A stretch of DNA of 64,000 bases, from contig NC_088321.1 of NCBI RefSeq assembly GCF_910592395.1, positions 4,714,001-4,778,000 of the forward strand. Reading direction: 5' to 3'. Numbering within the stretch: position 1 is the first letter of the stretch; the number at the start of each line of letters is the position of its first letter. A model generated the notes under the pieces. It was given only the letters and a program-made list of their open reading frames with translations, did no database searches and was not told where the DNA came from. The DNA is from Lineus longissimus. Taxonomy: Eukaryota; Nemertea; Pilidiophora; Heteronemertea; Lineidae. The position numbers and the translations under genes were made by a program. Shown here piece after piece: positions 1 through 10,500 of this stretch.

Positions 1-647
1 CACAGGCATCGTGTACATTTCACTGTACATCTTCCACTCAGCAAACTGCGCATGTGCGCGGTTGCATTGTGACGGCACTTGACGATGCTGGACAACGGCC
101 CAGTGCAAACGATCTATAGGCCTAGGCCTATGTCATGTCATGATGTAGCCGGCCCGCTCCGGTGATATCGGTTCGTCGGCAGTTCATAATACTTTAATAC
201 CAGTGCAGATATTACATTAAGATGTCAGCACAGAATCATGACGATGGATTTATAATGTTCGTATGCATGGATGGTGTTTGTAATGTTTGTACGGCAAGGT
301 TTTCATGGTTTGAACTCGTTTTGAAAGAATCACAACACAGGCCGCCATGATTTATCCAAGCTCCCAACATGCACTGCTGGATTAAACAAGTGAACAACGC
401 CGGAAAGCATGACTGATGACTGGGATGCAGGGCTTCATTGTTTCAATTCCGATAATTAAAGGCGTTGTTTAAACAGTGATAAAGCATCGTCGATTATGCA
501 TAAACATAGTGTTGGGACGTGAAAACGTGCACGAGACCTTGCTAATTGTTGTCATCAGCCGAATAAATGTGATAAACGTACTTGCACTTACTAGATTGAT
601 TATTCCTAGACGAAGTTTGATTTTCAGCGCTACTCCTGACTGTCAAA
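1..647. other. Non-coding sequence, no gene recognised
   Basis: No open frame with recognisable protein content. The stretch holds several palindromic hexamer clusters near 115-135 and ends in a context resembling a YY1 site (CAAAATGGCGG) at the start of a small frame. Nothing else is supported. Confidence 0.4.
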
Positions 648-746
648 ATGGCGGACCGGAAAATGAAGCATTGTCGTGAAATAGCCAATAAACGTCAACA
701 AACAAGGCTCAAAGAACTTAATACTACCGATAAAGACTTGAAATAA
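648..746 (+). other. Small ORF or first exon candidate (32 aa)
   Basis: ATG in a good Kozak/YY1-like context (CAAAATGGCGGACC) opens a 32-codon frame ending in TAA. The peptide is basic and hydrophilic (starts MADRKMKHCREIANKRQQ). Its last codons run into the first 266-bp tandem repeat unit. ATGGCG after CAAAATGG is typical of YY1-bound promoters and first exons, but no convincing donor splice site follows and no homologue is recognised. It may be a real initiation site or chance. Confidence 0.2.
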
Positions 747-1252
747 TGAGTCAATAGTCGTTAGATGCCAACAAAATATTTTATTACAGCGTCGTTTTCT
801 CGAAACTACTATAACACTGACCTCGTTGCAAATTTTGCGACCTTCAACAAATGAACAGTCATTTCTGAATGCGCATGTGCAGTCAGTGCGAACATCGTCT
901 TGGTTCCCTCGGCTGTTCCTAGGAGGCGTGCTATTCCTGCCCTCTAGGAACAGCCGAGGGAACCAAGACGTGCGAGTAACGTTCCGATACTACCGATAAA
1001 GACTTGAAATAATGAGTCAATAGTCGTTAGATGCCAACAAAATATTTTATTACAGCGTCGTTTTCTCGAAACTACTATAACACTGACCTCGTTGCAAATT
1101 TTGCGACCTTCAACAAATGAACAGTCATTTCTGAATGCGCATGTGCAGTCAGTGCGAACATCGTCTTGGTTCCCTCGGCTGTTCCTAGGAGGCGTGCTAT
1201 TCCTGCCCTCTAGGAACAGCCGAGGGAACCAAGACGTGCGAGTAACGTTCCG
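721..1252. repeat. 266-bp tandem duplication with internal hairpin
   Basis: Unit 1 (721-986) and unit 2 (987-1252) are essentially identical. Each contains a perfect inverted repeat: arms 896-921 and 945-970 in unit 1, offset by exactly 266 bp in unit 2. The arms are 26 nt (core GGTTCCCTCGGCTGTTCCTA) around a 23-nt loop. A degenerate third unit is visible at about 1325-1440, where the tract with TTTTATTA, CGGTTTTCTCGAAACT and the following TTGCGAC is conserved. ORFs here are reading-through artefacts of the repeat. Confidence 0.9.
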
Positions 1253-1440
1253 AGTGCTCATTGCCGCAAAAACAATCTACGAAACTACAATGTATTCCGT
1301 GCTCAAAGTGCTCGAATAACGACGTACTGCCGACGTGGACTTGGAATAATAAATGAACTCGCCGTACGTAAGAGCATAATATTTTATCAATGTGCGGTTT
1401 TCTCGAAACTTCGTGTCAAATCTTGACAAAATTGCGACAA

Positions 1441-2068
1441 TTGAAATCCACCCACAAGCACTACAACGTGTACACACGCATAGGCACATCGGCGCCCTAG
1501 GCCGAGGTTGATTTTGCCGAGAAAGTTTCCTAGCTAACCCAAGAGTCTCCTCTCACGGCCACTACGTGCCGTGGCGGAGACTAATAAAACTATTGTTGAT
1601 GTTGCTTTGTTTCAGGCCACACGGGTGTTTCAGTTAGTGATTTTGCTTTGGTAGCAATCAGAATGCTGAATGGACAAAATGATGCAGAGAGAAGATCAGT
1701 TACTGGACGGCAAATGTATGAAATTCAGTGCATCATAGGGTCTACATTATTCAACTGAATCTATTCATATCAACATGGCGGTAAAAGTGATCTAATAAGT
1801 AGTGGGAAAAAAATTGTCAATTTCACACCTAATGGCATGCCGTTAAAAGTGCGAGAATACGGTAACTTTGCAACTGCCAGTGATGATTTCATCAAAAGTA
1901 CCAAAAAATGGAAAAACCATGAAAATAAGTGGAATTTTCCCTCATTGCTATTATTTGTAAGTGCTTGATGTGAGCTTTCAGCAATTTTCTATGATTTTGT
2001 TTATTTTGTAATTCTTATGAAATCGGGACTGGTAGTAACAGGGTAAAAATGATAAATGCAAGTTTTAT
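1441..2068. other. Non-coding, nothing recognised
   Basis: No coding frame or element boundary found. A short stem (CACGGC...GCCGTG) lies near 1555-1575. The stretch ends at the TA duplication of the following MITE. Confidence 0.4.
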
Positions 2069-2070
2069 TA

Positions 2071-2772
2071 CAGAGGGTGTTCCAAAAAAGGAAACTGAGT
2101 CACACCTTAAATTCCTCGGTTACTGGGAAAAATGAAAAACCACTATTTGTTATATAATTTTCTCCTCTGACATCATATCTGATTTATCGTAATGGATGAC
2201 CCAGCACTGACTACCAAAACTGACCATGTCAGAAATGATTTTACATCAACATCAGTTAATTGTCAATGAAAACGTCGAAGTTTCATTAGGTTGAAATGGA
2301 AGATTTAAAGGTAAATTAAATTTGTTAGCAAAGCTTTGAATAGGACATTGGTACTGGTCCATTCAGTGTTGCAAAATTGACTCCGCCAAAAATGGAGCAA
2401 GGTCAGTTTCGACATGGTGCGTCTCAGTAGACAGTGCTTGGTCATCCATGGAGATAAAATTGAATGTCAGGATGTCCCGCAAAAGAGGAAATAATTATGT
2501 GACAGATGGTGGTCTTAGTGGTCTCTGATTTCTGCTTTAGTCGTTCATTGTCACAAATTCAGCAGGTGAATTTAGGTGTCAGTGGTGTATGAGCATTTTT
2601 GACGAGGTTGGTTTTGGTATTCAGTGCTAGACGATCGATGAAGACAAATCAGATATCATGCGAAAGAGGAGAGAATCATGCAACAGATGGTGGTTTCCGA
2701 TTTCTCCAATATTTAGCAATAACCAAGGAATACACTGATGTATCTTGGTTTACTTTTTTCTGGGACACCCTG
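2071..2772. mobile_element. Long-TIR MITE, Tc1/mariner-like (TA target)
   Basis: Ends are CAGAGGGTGTTCCAAAAAAG on the left and the inverse of CAGGGTGTCCCAGAAAAAAG on the right, flanked on both sides by TA (2069-2070 and 2773-2774). The inverted similarity extends inward for about 200 bp: the tract at 2147-2215 pairs imperfectly with 2620-2690, so the 702-bp element is nearly a foldback hairpin. It has no coding capacity. The same terminal sequence heads the truncated transposon at 33538, a likely autonomous relative. Confidence 0.8.
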
Positions 2773-3049
2773 TATAGGCCTATGGCAAATTTGGATGGAT
2801 TTTCTCCAGCAGGTTATCAGAATTTCAATGTAGCAAATCACATATAGAAATATTGATTAAGAAACAAAAATACTAGTAAAATTATTAACAGAAATAATGT
2901 AGGAAGTGGTGTCTTTTTACTAACACACAAGACTTTACAAAGTTTGAACAATACAGGGTAAACGAACATGAATGATTGACATAACTTAATACTCATAAAT
3001 CAAGTATAGAAGTTAACTTGGTTAAACTTGTAATGATACTACATAAGTA

Positions 3050-3208
3050 CAGGGTGACCAGACAAGACCGTTGAACTGATGGAATTGAAACTTTCAGAAG
3101 AGTATTGTCATCGCGGCTCAATATAGATGAAATATGAAGCATATGTACCTTTTCAGGAGTGGATGTGACAAGTACCTTTATGGGTTGCAATTGTTTCTGG
3201 TCACCGTG
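3050..3208. mobile_element. 159-bp MITE with TA duplication
   Basis: Terminal inverted repeats CAGGGTGACCAGACAA (left) and CACGGTGACCAGAAACAA (inverse of the right end), flanked by TA at 3048-3049 and 3209-3210. It lies about 60 bp downstream of the RPA-like gene's stop codon. The internal sequence is non-coding. Confidence 0.75.
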
Positions 3209-3265
3209 TATTCAAGTTGGCAGTGGGAGACTTGTTTTTAGCAAGTGATTAAAGTTTCAAGTGAT

Positions 3266-5801
3266 TTAAGACTCTGTGCTGAATGATACTGCCATGAGAT
3301 TGGTGTTGAATTTTACCCCGAAGGGCTCAGCTCGGAGGAAGAATCCGTCAATTTCTTCTGTTGTGTCCATTGGGGCCTGGTGAAATTTCATGAAATCAGA
3401 CAATGCTGGGTTGCGGGCATTGATACGGTATTTTACACCATGGTCAGATAAATTGAGTTTAACTTTTACTTGTTTGATTACTGAATTGGATAACTGACGC
3501 ATCCCACAGCTGTTACATTTGTACATATCATCATACAGGTCATCAATATCAATACTGGCTTGGCAGCTGTTGCAGGAAATTACGATTTCGGACTGTACTG
3601 TTTCACACTTTGCTTGAGTGAGTTCTGTCAATTCTTCGGTAGTTGGCAAGTCCAAACATGGGTTATCCATGCTGTTGGTCTTCGTAACGATAGTGGAGAA
3701 GGTGGTTTGCAAGTGTTTGATGTTAAAGTTAGACACCGACAGGTTTTCGAACTTGTAAGTATTGTGTACTTGGATGCTGTCGATAATCGTTGCCCATGCA
3801 GTAAGTTTCGTGGAAGTGTTCTCGTCCGCAATAGCGTACACTTTATTCTTTGTGGGTTCTGAGCGGTAGCTCAATGTTATTTCATATTCCTCTTCGACGA
3901 CACCGCTGACATAAGCTGTGAGATTGATCTGAAATTGTGAAAAGTTTATAGGTTGTAGTTGGTGTTAAAATATACATTGTCTGGAATAATACAGCTAACA
4001 TTGAAGAAAAGTGAAAGACAAAATGAAGAGAATTTTGCAGTCGCAGATTTAAGGGTTACAAGTTAGTTAGATAATCCTAAGGGATATCACTTCCAACATA
4101 ATGGTAAAGTATTTCAGTACAGGTTAAGAGTTTTCTCTTTCAAAAGTAATGTCAATCAGGATGAAGGCTTGGACTCAGTTCTTCACATATCACAGAATAC
4201 CTTCCTTGTTGTTTGTTTATCATAGAACAGTCTCATCAATGAAGTATCAGAGTAGTTTGATTTAAATGATTTAATTACTTTAATTTCCGTGTCTGACACA
4301 ACTTGTGTTTCTTGTGGGCTAAGGTAAGAGTCAGTATAGGGTGCATGCGAACTTCATACTTCAAGATGATTGCAGATGGGTTTTACAGCATACAGTATTT
4401 TGAGCATTCACATGGTGAATCTGAATTTTACAACATCAACTTCAATATGTTGTATATTTGAGTTGGTTTGGAAATTACTAAATATATTATCACTGTGTAG
4501 GACTGTTGAAATTGTTTCATTAAGTTACCTTTTTTTTTTCTGTTGATGGGATATTTCGGACAAATTCTGTAACCGTAGTTGTTATCGGTTGTATCACTGG
4601 TGGCTGCTGTGGTTTAAAAGCGAGAGTTTTCTTGTTTGCTTCTAGGGTTGTATCTTTCGTAACCTTGATATCAGTTTTACTTTTATCCTGCCAGTTTGGT
4701 GCAGTGACAATATTCATGAGCTTGATTGGGCTTCTGAAAAGTATGAAAATACATAATTGGAATCCAATGGCTAATGAATTTGATATCTTGTATGGGGGTA
4801 TAACTTTAAGGAAGTAATCGATAAGAATGAAGGTGGCAGGTTAACTCTTTTTTATGTGTGCCCTCTCTTCTCGTATTGTGTGCATCCTCTCCCCATACTG
4901 TGTGGGCACTCTTTCTGAGGACTGTGTAGACTTACTGCACGCATGCTTTCCCTAGATGTTGTGCATGCAGTTCTCTACATTGCACAGTACATGATATCGG
5001 AGATAACTATTCTGACCAGTACTGTAAGCTGTGTTGCAGAGAGAGCCATTGAACGGAGTTGCACAATGGGGTTGGGGGGGGGGGGTCAGTAGAGGTGAGG
5101 ATAGGTTGTGGCTGGTTCTTCACGGTGTTAGCATGATACAAACGTCGTTATTTGATCATTATAATTCAAGGAGAATAGGGACTCTTACCGTTTTTCTTCA
5201 GACTCCTTGAAGAATTGGTGGTGGTGTTTGTTAAAGCACACAACACGTGAGTATTGGGAAGGTCCAGTCTGGAGTTCAGCATCGAAGTAAGGGTTATTTG
5301 CTTTCGAACGTTTCACCGGCGAGGTATTATGTAGATAGCCAAGAACCGACTTGTCATCGAATGGCCTTTTTTGTGTGTCAGTTTTCCATTTGGTACTGGA
5401 AGAGAAGAAATTAGGATTACATACTACAGATTGTACAGGGTGAATTTCATGGGTAGTGTTGTAAAGAGTAATTTCTGAAAATATTTTCTTGCTGTGATAG
5501 TTGGTGGTGTATCAGTTATAGTTTTTAGAGATGAAGGTGCCAAGGGGAAAGGGGATGGTATTGTGAATCGGGAGTCTGCTTTGTTGCGATGATACCTTAG
5601 AAGACTAAGAGTAATCAATTTAGGTCCAAATTTATGGTAATAATTATCATTTCGCAGATTAGCTGGGATTGGGAGAGGTGGTCAGATGTCTACAGCCAGC
5701 TCTTACCTGCAGTGTGCTGATGGCTCATCTTTTTTCTTCTTCAATGTGTCTGATGTATCACTTCTCTCTTTGTTTTTATCCTTTGGCTTAGTGGTGTCCA
5801 T
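3266..5801 (-). CDS. RPA-like single-stranded DNA-binding protein, 4 exons (Helentron accessory)
   Basis: Four minus-strand exons join in phase: exon 1 5707-5801 (ATG at 5799-5801, lysine-rich start MDTTKPKDKNKE), exon 2 5189-5395, exon 3 4529-4733, exon 4 3266-3928 (TAA stop). Donors GTAAGA, GTAAGA and GTAACT and acceptors TTCCAG, TTTCAG and TTTCAG are canonical. Phases 2, 2 and 0 all match, giving 389 aa. The fold resembles the large replication-protein-A subunit: OB-type strands in exons 2-4, and a zinc ribbon in exon 4 (CNSC...CNSC, 21-residue spacing). RPA-like proteins are known cargo of Helitrons and Helentrons, where they are thought to coat ssDNA during rolling-circle replication. 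It is transcribed in the same direction as, and 1.76 kb downstream of, the Rep/helicase polyprotein. No stop or frameshift is seen, so it could be functional. The function is inferred from family and context. Confidence 0.82.
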
Positions 5802-7560
5802 CTTACAATAGTTAGAGCTGGAATGATGAAAATACAACATGGCTTGAGTACTGTCAGGAGTTGGAAGTTGCTATAAATCTTTGATGGAGAGAAGGGAAGA
5901 AATACAGTACAGCCAGAATCAGTCATAAATGGAGTTGTAGACAATTAATTTGAGTCTGAAATGTAAGTAAGTAATAATAGTACAATAGATTAAAGGGAAG
6001 TGCACTTGAAAATGAACTCCTCGTGTTGGACTTACAGGATCCTGCAACTAGTATTTATTGTATTTTTCAGCATTGCGGATCTTCCTTGCAGTGGTGTTGA
6101 AATCATCCATGAATAACAATCCGTATTCCATATAGTTTCCAACTCCTGCATTTTTAGTATTGACAGTTCTTTGTTGTCCTTATGTGTACACAGTGAGCAG
6201 AAGTTCTGTACAGCATGACATGATGACTTTCCAGTTTTTTTATCATTCATCAAGTGTATCAATATACAATGTCAATATGTTCCTCCTGCCATCCTAAAAT
6301 ACCCCCCCCCCCCCCCGATCTCTCCACCACTTCCTGTCCTAACCAGAGCTGATGACTGCAAGTTATACAAACTAGCATACCCATGGAGCGGGCAAAGTTG
6401 AAATGTAATATACATTAGTTAAATGGGCACGATGATTGAGCTACATTAAATTTCTAACGTTACTGAAGTTTTATTAAAGGTTAAACACGAAATTAACTGC
6501 ATTTAGGGACTTATTGCTGCTATCTACATGCAACCCCCAATAGATTGATTGGAGTACGCTATTTTGCACAATGCATTGAGACCAGTGACAGCAGGTCCTG
6601 TTCCAAATAAGGCCCTAACATATTAGGCATATCACCTACCCACTCCCGTACCCAATGCCACTGTCGGACCAAAGCCAGGCGCATGGAGAGATACAGAACG
6701 CAATTCAAACTGACAACATCAGTCAGTAAAGAATAAATCAAAGAGCAAGCGCTGGCCACTGTACATATTTTGTCCATCCTGGCATAACTGTTTATTGATA
6801 CCCTGACTGCATGTTCCGGTAGGCCACTCTGCAGAATTTGCCTTCTCACTCAGGTCAGTGTTTCTCGAATAGAACTAAAATAGAACACAGGCTAATCATT
6901 AATCTCCCTGCTAATACCCTGCACCATGGACCAGGTTGTATAGCACTACATACGTGCTGGAAGCTAATACTGATGTGGCAGGGAGAATATGCGTGAAGTT
7001 TGTTTATACAAATAGATACATACAACTCAAAAGCAGACCTGTGTTTCTATTTTTTTCATGCATTAGATTCCGATACATAAATTGATTTTCTGAAGGTTTT
7101 TAAATTTTGTGCGGAAACACTAGAGGTCGGTCAAATAGCTGGTATTAGGAGCATGGCCATTGTGAAAGTCAGGCAGCAGTCTATTTTAACCCTCTGATGC
7201 ACATACTAGAACTCGTGCTGTATACCGCACCCATTTTGGGATTTTTCACTGGTATTAGATCAAGTGGGTTTACACTGTTTATTTTCCCGTTTATTTTTAC
7301 GGGATGGGGAAATCTTAGTGGACTGTGTAGGGGACATGTCAGGCATCTTCAAAATTTATCAAACTGATGCACTTTTTTGAGGGGCCCTGAGGTATCATTT
7401 TGCATAGAATTGCCCTTTAGTGAATGAAAAATGTCTTCAGATGGCAGGGCTAATATCGTTACAAAGTTGGAATCAATGATTTCCGACGAAGGGTATGTGG
7501 TGGCAGAAATTGATAATCGGGTATGGGAGATGCAATTGGAGATTAAAGGAAGGGTTGTGA
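5802..7560. other. Spacer between Helentron polyprotein and RPA-like gene
   Basis: No convincing gene. It presumably carries the promoter and 5' UTR of the RPA-like gene. It contains a run of 15 C (6302-6316) and a small palindrome CCCGTTTATTTTTACGGG near 7286-7303, followed by ATGGGG. A plus-strand frame at 7431-7631 overlaps the polyprotein's C-terminal codons and is treated as chance. Confidence 0.5.
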
Positions 7561-10500
7561 TTAAGTTGAATGAGATGGAGTTGGTACAGCCACAAACAGA
7601 ATCTTATGATCAGACCACATACTCTCAATAGTTGATGTAATGACAGATGGAATGTTGCTGAAGACTAGGTCAATGGAAGTGCCATAATCGGTGGTGACTT
7701 CTTTCACTAACTGTTTACAGTTCAGGATTCTTGAAATCATATTTAAGCCTGCAACATTTTGATCATTGGTAATATCAAAGTTAAAATCACCAAGGAAAAT
7801 AGTCGGTGCGGTTAAATCTATTTCTGAAGCTATGGAATGAAGTTTACTGAGTATATATGCAAAGGAGCAATTTGGTGCTTTGTAAATAGAAATGATTTGC
7901 AAGTGTTGCTGGTCTTGTTTTATACTGATGAGTGTTGCTTCAAATTCTTTTGCTGAGAAATGATTCAAAGTAGCATTAGTAGCCAATTTGTCAGAAAGAT
8001 ATGATGCCAAACCATGAGGAGGGCGTCTCCCTGATGATTCTTGGTCATTTCTGAAAAGGTGAAAATTCTGGACATGAAAATCTTCATCAATATCTGATTG
8101 AATCAATCTAGATTCTGCAAAGAGAAAAATGTCTCCCATCATTAGATGTTTATCAGCCAAAATGTCTTGAAAATGAAGATGAAGCGATCTGGTATTATGA
8201 AAAAATATCTTGATAAAAGTGTTAGGAACTGAACAGGGATGAATGAAGTTTAATTTCAGTAGAGATTGATGCTTCAATCTATTCATTTCTCTATCGACTT
8301 GTTGGTTAACGGCAATTTTTTTATCATTTAAGTTTAAAATATACAAGCCTTCCAAGCTCGCAACTCTGCTTAATGCCACATAATGTATATGATTAATAGT
8401 CTTGCTTGATGTGAGATCAACTACAACAGTGCTCAGTGTGTTTCCTTGAGCTTTCCACACAGTTTTGCCAGCACCAAGCGCAAGAGGAAATTGTTTTCTT
8501 CTGATTGGGATATAGCTTTTAGACCTGTAAAAAGTTCGTTCAACTGCAAAAATTGGTGTCCATTCAGTCAAAATATCGGGTGAACTTTTCTGCAGAGACT
8601 TATATTTAGAGCGGACGGCTTGTCCAACATCAGCATTGTCAAACTGGACCCACAAAATAGCTGGGTAACGGAAGTTTTCCATATACTGAATCTTTTTCAT
8701 AGTGCAGATTGTACCATTGGTCAACCCATCTTGAGTGTTCACATTGCAAGTGATTATGTATTTAAGGCCGACACCGACATTCAGTTTGTCTACAAGACCA
8801 GCTGTTACAGAAACATTATCTGGTACTTTGTCAATTATTTTCTGTTTCACTTCTTCAGACAAATCAGCAATAACAGTGTCAATAGCACCAACAGTAGTTT
8901 TTTCACAATGTGCCTTATCAAATGTTAATTGATTATGTTTTTGAACTGCGTAATTGGTGCAAAATAGATGAACAGCATTACGTGGGTATTCTGGGTCAGA
9001 AGTTGATATCAATCGACTATTAAGAATCGCTATGTCCTCTTCTGTGTGTTGTCCAACTCTTAGACGACTTAGTAACATAGCAAAAGCCATGTCATCTTTT
9101 TGTCGCATTATTTCTGTGAGTTCGAACAGCTTAAAATCTTTGTTTGAGTTGGTAGCATACTCAGCGTTGCATGAGCAATCAGCCTCACCAGAAGCAGAGT
9201 CAGTTGTATGGCCAACACATTTTTGTTTGTCATCAGTCCAGAGGTTTGTTGCTAGAGCATCATAATCCACTACATGCGTTTTGTTAGAACTAGTTGAACT
9301 TATACATGTAGAGGAATCAGATTTTTTTTCGTCGTCAGTCGAGAGGTTAGTTGAAAGGGCACTGTCATCTAAAGCACTAGTTTTTTTCTTTTTCTTTTTT
9401 TCTTCTTCATCTTCAGCACTCCAGAAAATCCATTTATCCATAACAGGAGCTAATTGATAGAAATCACCAAATGCAATTATGTGGATACCACCGAAGGGTT
9501 CAGATCTGCCTGTAATTTCTTGCAATCTAAGTGAGATCAATTGAAACATTTTTTTTCCAACCATACTAATTTCATCAATTATGAGAACTGTCAAATTTCT
9601 GTAACGCTGGACAAATTTGTCACGGATGTTTGTGGGCAATTTCTTGAACTTAAACCCCTGATTAGGTAGTATGTGCAGAGCTGAGTGAATTGTTGAAGCA
9701 TGAATATTGAATGCAGCAGTACCAGTTGGTGCCAACAAGAGCACTCTACAATCTTCAGGATCATCTCCTGCCTTCCCTGACAGAATACGAAGTAAACTTT
9801 GATAAACAGCGTTGATGGTCACACTTTTACCTGTGCCAGCACCTGACAGGACTGTGAGCCTAAGCTTTTCATGACTAGTTTTTATATGTTTTGAAATGTG
9901 CTTCAAAACTGTTTGTTGTCTTTCATTTAATTTTCTGATTAATGAGTAATACTCAGTGTCAGACAGCATACCAGGTATATTTTCCAAGGAATAGGATTCT
10001 TGTTGAGGTGGAAGGCCAAGGTCTATCCCTATGTCATAGGTACTTACGGGATGGTCTATGTTAGCAGGATTAAAAAAGGCTAGATTATCATCATCATTTG
10101 GTGTTTGTGAAGCATCTGTTTCTTCAGTATGCATGGCATTTGGTGCGATGTTACCAAAGGAGTCCGATTCTGCCATTCGTTGTGCTTCATCTATGATATC
10201 TGCATTATGCTCATACTGTTTCCTTTTAGCATCAATGACAGACTTGTGTGCATTGTGATTTTCAAAGTATGTTTCATGTCCCCCAAGCAAATCTTTGCTT
10301 TCATTTCTCCACGGTAAAAATAGAAGAATGCGCTCGCGGCTGCAATTTTCTAGGTCAATTGCTTTGTTATATCGAATGTAACGAATGACACGAGGATTTT
10401 TTTTCAATTTGTAAGTAATGCCCTTCGAAGTGAAATTCAGTAATTCATCTGCTTTATAATCCACATGGTCGTTTTCTTCTGTCAAGTAACCATCGTCAAA

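Noticed and set aside
7431-7631. 66-aa plus-strand ORF before the Helentron stop
   Set aside because: Overlaps the C-terminal codons of the polyprotein in antisense and matches no family.
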